Shown: positions 39,744 through 51,612, numbered from the stretch's first letter. The stretch is DNA of 64,000 nucleotides from Drosophila pseudoobscura (GCF_009870125.1 NC_046679.1:19096001-19160000); one strand, 5' to 3'. Translations and numbers: made by a program. The notes: a model not told the origin generated them from the sequence alone.

Positions 39744-40910
39744 CGCTGAGGACCAGGCGCTTTAACTCCATCAGCTCATTCTTAGCTACGACAAAATTGG
39801 CTGCGTTGTCTGACCATATTTGCCGCGGCTTTCGTCTGGTACATATGAAGCGCTTTAGTCCATGAAGAAAAGCAACTGTGGATAAGTCCTTTATAAGCTC
39901 CAGATGAACAGCCGAATTAGTCCAAGCAAAGCTCGAAGACCAGGGTGCAGATTCCGCTCATGAAAACGGGAGATTATTTCAAGAGTCAGTGGATGGCTGC
40001 TGGGCAAGATGATTGGATGACGGCCATCAAAATCCAACGAAGAGTTTTTCAGTCGACCATCTACCCTGAGAAGTCCAAACTGATCCATGAATGGCGATAA
40101 CGATGCGATTGAGCTCGATGAGGAGACTGCTCCCCTTGCCCGCAGTGACTTCATGTCCTCCCATAACTGAGTACGCTGGACTAGTCGTAGCAATACCTGG
40201 GTTCCATGTTCAATGTCTGAGACAGTGAGTCCGGGGTGCCGAATTCGGTTGCAAAACTTGTGAATGTATCCGAAAACGCGTTGCAAAGAACCATGAGCCC
40301 AAAGAGGTGACTCATTCAGCTCAATCGGATGAGCCCCTCGAAACAGAATGTCGGCTGGGTTTAAAGCTGTAGAAACATAGCGCCATTCCATTTTTTCGGT
40401 TCGACGGCTCGTCCAAGAGAGCGCAACGGCAGAATTACACCAACAGTAACACCTTCCCTTGAAGACATTCATTCCAGCTATCTCAGATATGAGCCGAGCC
40501 AGCAACTCCGCTCCACAAAGCTCTAACTTTGGTACTGTAAATGTCTTCAAAGGAGCCACACGAGATGTGGCACAAAGTAAGTGACTGTTGGAGTGCTGAC
40601 CCTTGGACACGACATAAATGCTTGCACCATAAGCCTCGATGCTGGCATCGCAAAATCCGTGAATTTCCAGCGTAGAGTCTGGAAGGAGTACAATCCGAGG
40701 AAATTCAAGTCGACGAATCTGACCAAAACAGGTGCATATTTCCTGCCACTCGGTGTTCAGTGCGACTGGAAGGCTTTCATCCCAGGACAACTTCTCTTGG
40801 CACAAACGCTGGAGAAAGATTTTGGATTTAGTAGTTCCGGGACCAGCTAGTCCGAGAGGAAAGTAGAATCGCGCTATGGATGACAAAACAGAGCGCCTGC
40901 AGGAATTCAA
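39744..40910 (-). pseudogene. BEL/Pao RNase H and start of integrase
   Basis: KIFLQRLCQEKLSWDESLP, LEIHGFCDASIEAYGASIYV and KTFTVPKLELCGAELLARLI are the RNase H; NPADILFRGA and RHPIILPSSHPLT begin the integrase. The piece after 'HERNLHPG' is deleted and picks up at RKPRQIWSDNAANFV, so only part of the DDE core remains. Confidence 0.85.
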
Positions 40911-41141
40911 AGAAGATTAAAGGGCCGAGAACGAAAATAATAGTAGATCAGAAACCGGATCCCAAGCAAGTCCTAAAGTTTTAGTCACATGGCTGCCATC
41001 GTCGAACTTCAAAAATGTTTCCTTGTCCTCTTCCGGAACTCCATCCAGCATAGCAGGGACGTTCGAACACCATTTCCTCAATCTGAACTGACCTCTAGAC
41101 AAAATTCCAGTAGTTTGCTTCAGAATTCGGATAGCCTCTTC

Positions 41142-41483
41142 CTAAGAGCTGGCTCCAGATATCAAGTCATCCACGTAGAAGTCACGGCGAAGGATTTCAG
41201 CTCCAACTGGAAACGACATCTGATCGTCCATTGCCAACTGATGCATCGCTCGCACAGATAAATAGGAGCCAGGCTTCGTCCCATAAATAACGGTGTCCAA
41301 TTGAAACACACGCAAGTCTTCTTCCCTGGAGTTTCTCCACAGAATACACTGCAAGTTGCTATCCTCGGTCGAGACTCTTACACAACGATACATCTTACAG
41401 ATATCTCCCGTAATCGCAACGGCGTATGACCGAAATCGAGCAAGAATATGAAACAGTTTGGGTTGGCTTACGGGACCAGCCAT
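41142..41483 (-). pseudogene. BEL/Pao reverse transcriptase fragment
   Basis: AITGDICKMYRCVRVSTEDS, FQLDTVIYGTKPGSYLSVRA and the catalytic box FYVDDLISGA (YVDD, with the two active-site aspartates). Confidence 0.88.
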
Positions 41484-42012
41484 TCAAACGTCGTTCAGGG
41501 AATATCCAGATGAAGTTGAAGCGGATCCATCAAAAACGACGCGAAGCTTGGTCGTAGAACTATCTTCCTTCATGACGCAATGGTGAGGCAAAAAATATAG
41601 GCAGTTGCTGATTGACTGGACAGGAACCTGACACATATGGCCTAAATCAAGGTACTTCTTTATAAATGCTGCACGCAGAGATTAAACATCAGGGCGACAT
41701 CAGGGTTAGGAATCTACGAAGCGCTTGATTGTAAGATTCTCTAAGGAGATCCAAATTGTATTTTGTTGGCAGCCGAACACAATAATCACCTTTATGTAGT
41801 CGACGGAAATGCTGCACAAAGTGTGCTTCACAATCTAGCTCTTCTTTGGTAGACTTTACTATTGGTTCGATGCAATTTTCTACCTCCCAAAACCTCCGAA
41901 GAAGCACCTCAAGCCGATCGTCTGTGGCTTATAAAACTCCGGATCAGCTGTTCGATGTTCAATGGAATGTTCCAGTTTTGAGTGTCAATTCCAAAGCTTG
42001 GCTGTCGATCGG

Positions 42013-42411
42013 TTATGCTAGTGGCAACAATGGCAGTGATGAGAGTTGAGTAATCCAATGAGCGAGAGTGCAGGCCAACAAAATTCCATCCGCGACGAAG
42101 CTAGAGTCGCCTATTCCCGAGACTGCAGTCGATGATTTCATTTTTCGAAGCTGAAGCTGATTCGCGAAACGAGAATTTATTAGATGCAGCTGGGAGCCGG
42201 AATCCATCAACGCTCGGCAGGGAACTAAAACTCCGGAACGATTTTTGCCTAAGACCGTAGCCGTGGCAAGTAGAACAACACCATTCCTGAGATCTTGGGC
42301 AATAAGGGCAGACGAGGTAGACACTAAAGTAGAGGGCTTAGTGGTATGCTCAGACGGCGTAGACTCAGACAGCGCAGACTGAGATGGAGTATACGGCGCT
42401 GTATATAGTTT
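42013..42411 (-). pseudogene. BEL/Pao protease fragment
   Basis: VVLLATATVLGKNRSGVLVP then CRALMDSGSQLHLI: the aspartic protease 'ALLDSGSQ' motif of BEL/Pao, here MDSG. The open frame continues to 42450 but there it reads LINE DNA backwards. Confidence 0.82.
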
Positions 42412-44122
42412 TACAGCTTCGTAAACAGAAAGCGTAGAACGTCCGCACACCCATCACGTTGAAATTTATTAACACATCGGCTAATAATGATCACGTAATC
42501 GCCGATCTTGCCCAATTTTTCCAAACCCCCTATTCTGAGGAAAGCTTCCCTTCACCGAGGAAGAACGGCATTTTAAGTCGCTTGTTAAATGAACCATCTC
42601 TACTTCATAATCGTCGACTAGTTAAAGCCGATGTTTTTAACGGGTCCTGACGGAGTCTGTGTGGACCGTTGCTTAAACTATCCACACTGACCACCGATTC
42701 TTCATGCTTCCCACCGATCTCGAAGGAATCGTATATAATACCTCTCCATAAGAAAGGCAGCAAGTCTCTGCTATTCCTAAAATGTTTGAAAAGATTTTAG
42801 CTCTGCACCTGAAACATCTCTGCAGGTCAGATATATCTCCAACTCAGTATGCATTTTTATGGGGGCGATAAATAATCACGAATTTGTTAAAGATTACCTC
42901 TTTCATCATGAAAGTTGGAAGCCTTACAGACGAATGTTATTTACACCGACTTTAGTAAAGCATTCGACTCTGTCAACCATTTCATCCTGAGATGGATTTC
43001 TAGCTACCTTTGTTCCAGGTCTCAAAGAGTCCTCTTCAAAAATTCCCTCTCTGCACCTGTCAAGGTTACTCCGGGAGTACCACAGGGCATCCATCAAGGC
43101 CCCTTACTTTTCAAACTCTTTATTAATGACTTGGCTTCGCATGTATGCGGATGATGTTAAATTCTGTGTCCAGTATAAGGACATTTCATTTCATTCTCGC
43201 TTACAATCCGATCTTAATAACTTTCATGGTGTTGAGCAAATTTATGACGCCTTTATGCCTCTAAATGGAAAGTAATGACATTTCACCGTTCTAGCCCCTT
43301 GCTGGCCTCATATAACCTTGACGGAAGTTCTCTTGAGAGAATTACCCTGGTCGATGATCTTGGTGTTATATTAGACGCCATGGCAAATAAAGCCACGGGT
43401 GTGCTTCAGCTTATCAAGAGCTGGTGAAAAGAATTTGACGACCTCTTTAGAACAAAGACTCTCCGATCTTGGAATATGGCTCCTGTGTATGGTGCCAGTG
43501 CACAATCAGTACAGAAAAACTTTTTAATCTTGGCTCTGCGGGCCTTAACTGAGATGCGGGTGTGAGAATGCCATCTTACTCTAGTATATCGCTACTAGTA
43601 AACCTCCCATCCTTAGTTAACCGTAGAAAAAAGATTGGTGTGATTTGTATGCACAACTTGATGAAGGGTTTTCCCTGATATGTTGCGCAGCATAAACTTC
43701 ACGATTCTTATCAGATTCACTAGAAACTATATACCGTTGTCCCTTTAACTTTTTAGATCAAATTATTTCTTGCAGGAACCGTTTAGGGTCTTATGCTCGG
43801 ATTATAATTCGCTCTTAATAAATTACTAATACTCACATACCTTTCTCCTTATTAGTAATTGTAGTGGTATTTGTATTTTGAATGCATTCTTAGTTCTCTT
43901 AGTAAATTTTGTTATAGTTTTCCTCGCATATTAGTCTAACAGCTATCTTTACTGCATGTTCGCTTCGGCTACGCGCCTCGCGTCATGCGGCAGTGCCCCT
44001 CGGTCGGTTTGCATATTGCCTGTGATGCGCGCGTAACAGCCTTCTGCTGGTGTCACACGGACCACTTGACAGTGCAGTAATTGCATCGCCACTTGTAGGA
44101 TGCAGTCATTGCATGTCAACGC
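42412..44122 (+). mobile_element. 5'-truncated jockey-clade LINE with 3' UTR
   Basis: Starts in the endonuclease-RT linker (match to 25.85 kb), then RT: NNDHVIADLAQFFQTPYSEE, a gap, [51 protein letters not shown], then a YADDVKFC box at about 43145. After decayed thumb sequence the 3' UTR (43.75-44.12 kb) matches copies at 23.3 and 61.3 kb. Several frameshifts, so dead. Confidence 0.82.
42915..43154 (+). pseudogene. LINE reverse transcriptase core
   Basis: 80-codon open stretch of the RT palm ([39 protein letters not shown]), with the YADD box just past its end in another frame. Confidence 0.82.
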
Positions 44123-44234
44123 CCAACATACAAAAATTAAAGATGGTGGTTTTCACGTATCTTCATAATTGTGGAAGCCACAATGTTATTTACACAATGT
44201 CATTATTGACTAGTTTAACAAAAACCAATTCATT

Positions 44235-45130
44235 CATAAATAAAACGAGGGGGAACGTTGTGAGTTGTTGCGGAGACCGCAACTCTACATATATACCCGA
44301 TACTTAGTCAGTATGGCTCTCCTGCGGCAGACGCCGCTAATATTAAACGACACGACAAAGACTGCGTGCGAGAGAGACAGAAAATCAGTCTGAGCGTGAC
44401 GTCGGGCGCTGCGTAGCCAGTGCAAATTGATTTGTTCCTTTTGGCTATAAAATTGATCCGATCTGATCCAGATCCAGCAATCTGATAGATATGGTCATTA
44501 TCTATGAGTCTGCGTTTTTAGTTTTCTCGTATCCTCAATATTGTGGATGCAACAGATTTTCGTCCTTTGTGTGGGCGGAAGGGGGTGGGGCGAAATTTTG
44601 ACACAAAACGGTCAAGGTCCGATATCACTGGAGTGTGGACACCAAATTAGGTGCCTCTAGCTCTTATAGGTTCTGAGATCCTTGAACTCATATTTTGCAA
44701 TTGGCAAAACCGACCATGAAACCTGTGTGTTAATGAATGAAATTGTTTTCTTGATTCTGGCTCTAATAATTATACGATCTGGTTCAGATTTTACACTCTA
44801 GAACATATAGTCATCCTCTACGATTCTACGCTTTCAGTTTTCTCGTAACGTTTTGAAATATTCTTGTAGCAGTGACATATCACAGAAGTCTGGATCCAAA
44901 ACATCGTTGCTCCAGCTCTTATAGTCTTTGAGCACTAGGCGCTAATAGGGACGGACAGACGGACGGACGGACAGACAGACAGGGCTTAATCGACTCGGCT
45001 ATTGAAGCAGATCAAGAATATATACACTTTATGGGGTCGGAAACGATTCTTTCTGGACGTTACACACATCCACTTTCACCACAAATCTAATATACCCCAA
45101 TACTCATTTTGAGTATCGGGTATAAAAAGC
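44235..45130 (+). mobile_element. DINE-1/INE-1 type Helitron, longest copy
   Basis: Begins near 'gaacgttgtgagttgttgcg', has the 5' block 'tacccgatacttagtcagta', a GAGAGACAG patch, two internal blocks repeated in outline ('ctcgtatcctcaatattgtg' and a second at 44.76 kb), a (GGAC/AGAC)n microsatellite at 44951-44985 and the 3' tail 'tgagtatcgggtataaaaag'. No coding capacity; moved by Helitron proteins in trans. Confidence 0.85.
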
Positions 45131-45134
45131 GCTG

Positions 45135-46460
45135 TGCCACGACTTCGTCTTGCCTAAAATGATCATAGAATTGCCAAGCTGTGCAGTATATTTTTCCGCC
45201 ATAATATTCAACAGCCTGATGAAATAGGGGTACTATTCATAAGGGTAAACGTGGAATCTATTTTGTGACCCGAAATCGATCATCAGCTGCGCCCACAGGT
45301 ATTTTTTTTACAATTTTCCCATTTGGGTATATGTACGTATATTTAGGTAAAATGCGTGTTAATTTTCGATATAAAGCCATATGCTCAAAAAATCGCATAG
45401 CATTATTCATAATTTACGTGCATATGTGTGTACATATTTGGTTAGCGATGGTTATATTTAAATTAAATTTTAAAGGTTTATTTTTCCCCAAACAAAATGT
45501 AAACATAATTATATTGTTTTTTTTTTGTAGCAGCAGGATTGGCGCGTGTTTTTAACATTAACTGTAAACTCAATAGGTATGATATGGTGATGTGTCGCAA
45601 AATAATTGCCTAAATTGCACTTTGGTGGCACAAACGAAATTTCAGAGCACGTCAGCTGAAGGATAAAATGCACTGTATACACATTAGCGCTCCAAAATTT
45701 GTTTCATTTGAAACTATAAATATTGGTTTATACAAATACGTAGACACAAAAATATACATATAGTAAGTTCTAGGATATCGTCATAATCAAAAGGTTTAGC
45801 ATGAGCGTAAGAATCTGAAACAAACTAAATGTATCTACTCATCACATTTGCATGGACATATCATCTGCATATGTATGTACATAGTGTCAGTAAACAAGTT
45901 TTAACAAACACTGTCATCTTACTCCTCACTCTTTCAAGAGATATAACACAAACAAATGTAATCTAAAGAAAATCATATTTATACAATCGCATTCTTAAAT
46001 TTATTATTGATTTATTAAACTGCACCTGGATTTTGGTTTCCGGGTTAACTTATCCTATATTAAGGGCGGGTCTTTTCGAAAGATAAAATATATGTTATAT
46101 CGAAGCACCAATAAAGGTATGATTGTATATAAACACAACTATTCTATTTCTGATTTTTTATAGCGACATTCACAAGACTATGGCAATTCTCATGAAAATT
46201 CATATATATAAAACATGGTATTTTTAAGGAAATAAGTTATCCTCTGTTGTAAATTACTATAACAAAACAATCGAAAAAATTTGGATTGTTCGATATTTTT
46301 TTAACGGTGCCTTTGCCTCCTTTAACCTTTTCCACAGAGGGAACGTTGGGAATTTTTGAAAGATGTGAAACATCGATTCTCTTGGGCAATATCCATAATA
46401 AAACAGCCGAACATAAAAAATCATACAGGCTGCGGTTTTTATTTAAGTCTGCGGATTACA
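45135..46460. other. AT-rich spacer, no gene recognised
   Basis: Non-coding by eye. 46330-46460 contains GGGAACGTT- and 'gaaacatcgattctc'-like pieces that may belong to the inverted-repeat element next to it. No convincing myosin 5' exon was found here. Confidence 0.35.
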
Positions 46461-46462
46461 TT

Positions 46463-47951
46463 TTCAGCCAAAACCTGTTTTATCGTTTAAGGTGCTCCAG
46501 TTTTCACAAATTTTTGTTATTATTCAGACAGGCTCCGTTTTTCACTTACTTTTGCGGATGACCGCTCGAATTGGCTCTTTTACTTTTCTTATTAAGGGGC
46601 TCTCGGTTTCACAAATGTTTGGTATCGATCAGTTTCAATTTCTCATTGATTCTGGCAAACAACAACAGCTGACCTGGTTGCTTTGAAAAAGTAGCGGGAT
46701 AAAAATGCCTTTGTGTTTTCAATTGATTGTTTTGAAGCAAAAAGACGGCACGCAAAAAGAACACGCAAGTTAAGAATATGTTCCTACCCGGATTTTCTGT
46801 TACGTGCATGTTAGAAACACAGTCTGTACTGTGTTATCAATGTTCCGATAACCAAATCGGACTGCGACAGCTGTTTGCACCAAAACGAGAAAAAAGGTTG
46901 CCCTGAGCATTTAATTCCGAGCCAAATTTTAGGTTGGGTTAAGAAAACGTTATTTATAAAATAAGCACAAGTAAATTTGCACTTATATTAGTGTCAAGTT
47001 TATGGTAATTCATCAATAAGTCATCTATATTTTCCTTATGCATCTAAGATTAGAATTTGTTATGTAAAAATCCGTTTATGTTTTCGTTTTGAAAAGTAAC
47101 AAATCTGTCGGATTGTACAAATGGGAGTTGTAATTTATGCGATTTCAAAAGTAAATCGGAAAACTTTTGTGAAAGTGAAAAACGGAGCCTGGCTGAATAT
47201 GTTTAATTTTCTCATCGTTTTTTGCAATCATGAACAGCTCAACTGGTGATTTCATAAATATATAGATAGGAAATTATTTGATAGCACAATTGCAATGGTG
47301 GTGTAACTACAGTTTGGAGATGCACTTATTTCTGTTTTTGCAAGATCTTTTTTTAAACGGGCTGAAAATCCCAAAAAAAATTTTCCACGATTTTATTCCA
47401 TTTAGCACGGTACAAAATAACAACACAACTAGATAAAAATACACACAGCTAACAAGCAACTAGAAACCATACGAAAACAAGAAAGAGCATTAAGACAATA
47501 TGTACATATTTGTTTCTCTTTCTTTTTTTTGCGTATACACACATACATACATAGATAGATATGTACATACAACGAAATTTACTGGTAGGAGAATTTGGGG
47601 GAATTCCCTTTTTTTTGGAAATTTAAGGGAACTGTATTTTTGCAATAGAAATTGTTTGTGAGTGAGTGGAACACCGTAGCGGGTATCCAGAGGAAAATTA
47701 TCCAAATGAAGAAGTCAGAGTGGTTCCAATAAATTTGTTCCATAAAGTTGCGTACATATCTAAGTTGGCAGCTTATAGCGGCGTGGAAAACGTAGCTAAT
47801 ACTTAGCTTAACAAAGGCACTTTTATCACGCTGGATATTTTCAAAGCAACCAGGTCAGCTGTTTTTGCCAGAATTGATGAGAAAAAGAAAACATATCGAT
47901 GACAAATATTTTTGAAAACGGGAGCACCTAAAATCGAAACGTTTTGGCGCC
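46463..47951. mobile_element. Terminal-inverted-repeat element, unclassified
   Basis: The left end ('cagccaaaac', 'ggtgctccagttttcacaaa') is the inverse of the right end ('ttttgaaaacgggagcacct', 'gttttggcgcc'). A second inverted pair lies inside: 'ttctggcaaacaacaacagc' then 'tgacctggttgctttg' at 46651-46685 against 47838-47880. The left side holds repeated 'ggctc-gttttcac' units. It is about 1.5 kb with no transposase frame, so non-autonomous; a related partial copy is at 24.2-24.6 kb. A P/Galileo-like foldback element is one possibility, not shown. Confidence 0.6.
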
Positions 47952-47977
47952 ACTAACGCATTCTATAGAACTGTTTT

Positions 47978-48169
47978 TTACATCTTTCCTACCTTTGCTC
48001 CATTAGTTTCCCCTCCCAGAAATCTTTCTGTCACTATTTCGTACACACCGCGGCTATTAAACTTAAGGATTATAAAATTTCGTTTATATGAGATGTTTAA
48101 GCTGTCTGGCTTGCAGTAAGATTTTTCTAAGCATTCAATTTTAAAATCGTAATTTTCCATTTGTAACAC
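47978..48169 (-). pseudogene. Ty3/gypsy RNase H end scrap
   Basis: Minus-strand LQMENYDFKIECLEKSYCKP then DSLNIS resembles the end of gypsy-type RNase H ('L..YDF.IEY-KG--N-VADALSR') with a damaged core. Confidence 0.45.
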
Positions 48170-48265
48170 TCTATGCTATAAGAACTGCTTGGCTAAATGT
48201 AAGCTCAACTTTAAGCGAGATCCTAAACAATTTTTTAATTTTGTTATCTCTAAACATTACAATTC
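48170..48265 (+). pseudogene. Jockey-clade LINE scrap
   Basis: Reads LAKCKLNFKRDPKQFFNFVI, parallel to [20 protein letters not shown] at 25.8 kb, but a different family by sequence. Confidence 0.6.
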
Positions 48266-48279
48266 ATTACAATTCAGTC

Positions 48280-49840
48280 CCGGAGATCCCGAGTATGCTG
48301 CCCGCGGTGTCGGACGTAGGAGGACATCCTGGATGGCTATGTGTCCGACGAGAGCGACCTTGGAGCGACAGAGGACGGAAGAAACCTGAATGGTGGACTA
48401 ATAAACGGGGGGAGCTCCGGAAAGCCTCCCGAAGACTCTTTAACAAAGATTAGGCTGAGAACGTTGAGCGTAACTGGGCCGAATACAAGTTCAGTCGGTC
48501 AACTTATAATAAAAAACTTAGGAAAGCCAAACGCGCCTCCTGGCGTTAGTTATGCAGCGAAATCGAGAACAACTCAGAAGCTTCGCGCTTGCGCAGAGTT
48601 CTCTCGAAGAAAACACCCACCCTGGGCTACTTAAAGAACACCGACCAGTCGTGGACTACGTCCAGCGATGAGTCGCTAAATCTTCTCCTAAAAACTCACT
48701 TCCCAGGCTGCGATGAAAACAGACTTCTGGGGTTGCATCTCACGGCAAGTATTCCTCCCAACCTAATCTCAGACTCGCAGAATGTCTATCGGAAGGAAGC
48801 CTAATTGATCAGATGCTACAATGCAGGGCGGTTGAGGCATCACTGGGGACGTCAACGTCCACCAGTTTGGTCAGCAGAGCACACCGCAGGGCGGAATCCT
48901 CTCACCCCTCCTATGGGTGTGGCTGCCGCGTAGTATCGTATGGGGACGATGTTGCTATAGCATTCTCCGGAAAATTTCCGCAGACGTTGTGCGAGTGCAT
49001 GACAAGTACTCTCACGAAGATATCGAGATGGGCAAACAAATGCGGGCTAGGACGAGTCAATCGGTCTAAAACGGAACTTTTTCACTAAGAAGTACAAAGT
49101 TCCGGTACAGACTCCCCCAAAACTCTGTGGGGAAGCACTAGCTTTTAGCAACAATACCAAGTATCTTGGGGAATGACCCCGTATATAGTTCGGTGGATAA
49201 ACATCGCCATCATACGACCAATCATGCTCTATGGAGTGGTAGTATGGTGGCCAGCCCTAGACAAAATAACTTGTCTCCACAGGCTCAGTAGAGTTCAACG
49301 CATGGCAGAGCTATGCACAACTGGTGGGGTACGCATTACTCCAGGGGAAGCCCTGGATACCGTGCTGGACCTCCTTCCCGTAGATCTCTTGGGAAAGAAG
49401 GTGGCAACACTTTCCCCTCACAGAATGAGAGAAGACAAACTGTGGAAAGCGTCCGCGGTTGGGCACTCGGGAATCCTGACGAGACTCCCGCAATTACCTG
49501 AGAGGACAAATTATTGTATCCCTAGTGATCACCACTCTTATCAGAGAGAGAGCAGGTAGCGGTGCCTTTGACTACGTGTAGGCTTCTTACGCAGGAAATA
49601 TTCGAGCATTCTCGAGATCGATATAGCGATCATCGATCGAAAAAGCGCTTTGCAGTTACCCGAGCGATCGCGGGACACTGGCGGATAGACACTGACGCCT
49701 CTAAGCGGTCAATCCCTCACAATGACTTCTGCAGGAGTTGTACCGACGAGGAAGAGGAGGAATCGGTCTCCCACTTCTTCCGTCATTGCCCAGCTCCTGG
49801 AAATCGTCGTCTTCAGTTTGGATGGGACTGCCCCTAATTT
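48280..49840 (+). pseudogene. LOA-clade LINE ORF2 relic
   Basis: Plus-strand pieces in three frames: KASRRLFNK and KAKRASWRS-like linker, TPTLGYLKNTDQSW, SYGDDVAIAF (the RT catalytic box is GDD rather than ADD), a domain with IIRPIMLYGVVVWWPALDKI and RVQRMAELCTTGGVRITPGE, and the 3' end with GHWRID, DFCRSCTDEEEEESVSHFF and HCPAPG. This is the arrangement of LOA/I-type elements with an RNase H or zinc-knuckle end. Many stops; GC-rich compared with neighbours. Confidence 0.8.
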
Positions 49841-49853
49841 GCAATAGTGTTGT

Positions 49854-49904
49854 GTTGCTCATGAGTAAGTGAACAAAAAAGAGTTGTTCACTTAAGTGAG
49901 CAAC
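49854..49904. repeat. Imperfect hairpin
   Basis: Arms 'gttgctcatgagtaagtg' and 'cacttaagtgagcaac' fold on each other with a short A-rich loop. It sits just past the LOA relic. Possible end of a hAT-like element, or a chance fold. Confidence 0.4.
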
Positions 49905-49909
49905 GAAAC

Positions 49910-50575
49910 ATGTTCCTTCCAAACAGTTCTTTTTTGATTGTATTTTGACGTATTTTGAGAATAGTTTTATGTGTAGTGCAGTGTTACGCATTAAAAATAC
50001 AAAATAGTAATAATGTAAAATTATAATTATCTTGTCGTGGTCTTCATGTTAAATACTTTTGAGTCATTATGGTTCCCCTGTGAATTATGTACAATTTTAA
50101 GTTGCCACAAACAGTTCTTCTAATGCTGGTAAGTTCAATACAAGTATTTTTCTGTCTGTCTGTCTAAAGATGACATTTGATTTATGTGATTACTTCATGC
50201 GCGACGCTGTACAAGTCTGGTTTGGGCACCCTCGAGGTACTCCTAAGGCAGAAATAGTTATGCACAATTTTGTTTTCTTGTTACCCATATGATCCTCAAT
50301 TTGTCCGATATTCATTGAATGAACCACATTAAGACACTGTATCTAGCGTTAGCACCGGATACCGATTTCCTTAGTACAGCTACACCTATTTTAATGCAGT
50401 TTATATGCCAGTTATTTCGTCTCGGCTTCATCGCTTCCTTGTCCATCACCAGCCTTGCTAGTCCAAATTACACTTTACCTAAACAACTTTACACAATTAC
50501 GCGCCTTCATCCATATGTATATATATCTTAAATTAACAAATGTAACAATATAGTTATTGCTACAGTACCGTTATT
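49910..50575. other. Spacer, no gene recognised
   Basis: AT-rich. A 70-codon plus-strand frame (50319-50531) has no recognised similarity. Confidence 0.35.
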
Positions 50576-50612
50576 TATATTAAAACAGAAAAAAAATTAG
50601 TGTGAGGACTAC

Positions 50613-50777
50613 CTTTCAAGTAAAGTTTATTTTCACAATTAAATCGAAACTGCATACTGAAAACTTGGGGATGTTTTTCTAGTTTTAGAAAAATTTGATG
50701 CAAATTTAATATTTTGGATGACACATTAATTAACAAAAACCCCACACATGCTAGAATCAATATTGCTAATAGCCAAA
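50613..50777 (-). CDS. Possible exon with a membrane segment (unrecognised)
   Basis: A 165-bp stretch bounded by TTTCTTACAG and AAAG/GTAGTC. It is open in one frame (phase 1 both sides). It encodes a hydrophobic run WLLAILILACVGFLLINV followed by KILNLHQIFLKLEKHPQVFS and FRFNCENKLYLK. The codon pattern looks protein-like, and the first part resembles a single transmembrane helix with an extracellular neck, as in the start of DEG/ENaC-type channels, but I cannot assign it. No partner exons were found within 1 kb, so it may be a relic or a distant gene's exon. Confidence 0.3.
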
Positions 50778-50784
50778 CTGTAAG

Positions 50785-51540
50785 AAAGAGAAAACAGAAT
50801 ATCTAAATAATAGAATATCACATGCAATTCGATTCTCCAGAATTCACGGACAAAATACATTGAACAGTATATGTTAACTGTTTTAATAATAATATTTAAT
50901 TACATGGGTACAAAACATATACTTTACTCCGTCTTTTTTTAATTATTAGGGCATAATAAATATCCTTCAGCTCAGAAGCAACATTTATAAGCTGATTCAA
51001 ATTTCAAAGATATTCCTTAAAAAAAACAATAAAAATTTTATTTCACTTGCATGGTCTCAAGAATTAGTCTATTGAAATTGATACTGATGGTTAACGGAAA
51101 ATTGAAGATGAGTAAATTTAGTTATTGTGGGCGGACCTTTTGTTGAAATTGTAAAATGTTAGTTGTGACTTTATTAATGAAATCAAATTCAATTTGAATA
51201 TTTTTTACAAAGGAAACTAACATTTTGTTGTTGCTTTTATAATTTTATGTGTAAATATATGATAAATATAATGAAGTGGCGCTCTTGCATTTTATACGCA
51301 AATATACTTTAGTATTTGCTTCCATTTATGTTTTAATTTTTTTATTTCGATAGTCAATTTTAGAGTCGGTTTGAAAACGAACAAAAATGATCATCCCCAC
51401 TTTTATCATATTTTACAAAACAAGTGGTTTTTAATTTTTGTGGAACAGTGTCAATTCGGTGTATATTTTCTTCTCGAACAAGTCGTTAACTTGTGATTTG
51501 TTTGTAGAATATCTGAATTTTTGTTCGCCTCTTTCTGATT
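50785..51540. other. Spacer downstream of CkIIalpha
   Basis: Very AT-rich; probably the 3' flank of CkIIalpha. No open frame of note. Confidence 0.4.
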
Positions 51541-51546
51541 CAACTT

Positions 51547-51552
51547 TTTATT
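51547..51552 (-). terminator. Possible CkIIalpha polyadenylation signal
   Basis: AATAAA on the minus strand about 60 bases beyond the CkIIalpha stop codon. The region is AT-rich, so chance occurrence is likely enough to keep confidence low. Confidence 0.35.
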
Positions 51553-51612
51553 TATGTTAAATGGCTGACATCTCGACCTCGTCAACTCCATATTTAGATT
51601 TTGCTTGACTTC

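Larger units (their letters stand above)
39271..42411 (-). mobile_element. BEL/Pao retrotransposon, degenerate and truncated
   Basis: Minus-strand pol with protease, RT, RNase H and parts of integrase in order, broken by several stops, frameshifts and deletions in the integrase core. Gag and 5' LTR are missing: at 42411 the sequence switches to a plus-strand LINE. It lies upstream of the first placed myosin exon. Confidence 0.88.

Noticed and set aside
39180..40850. Plus-strand frames of 67-89 codons
   Set aside because: Antisense to BEL/Pao pol; no independent motifs.
44951..44985. (GGAC/AGAC)n run considered as a satellite or CRISPR-like array
   Set aside because: It is the known microsatellite patch inside DINE-1 elements and recurs with them; no spacer-repeat structure.
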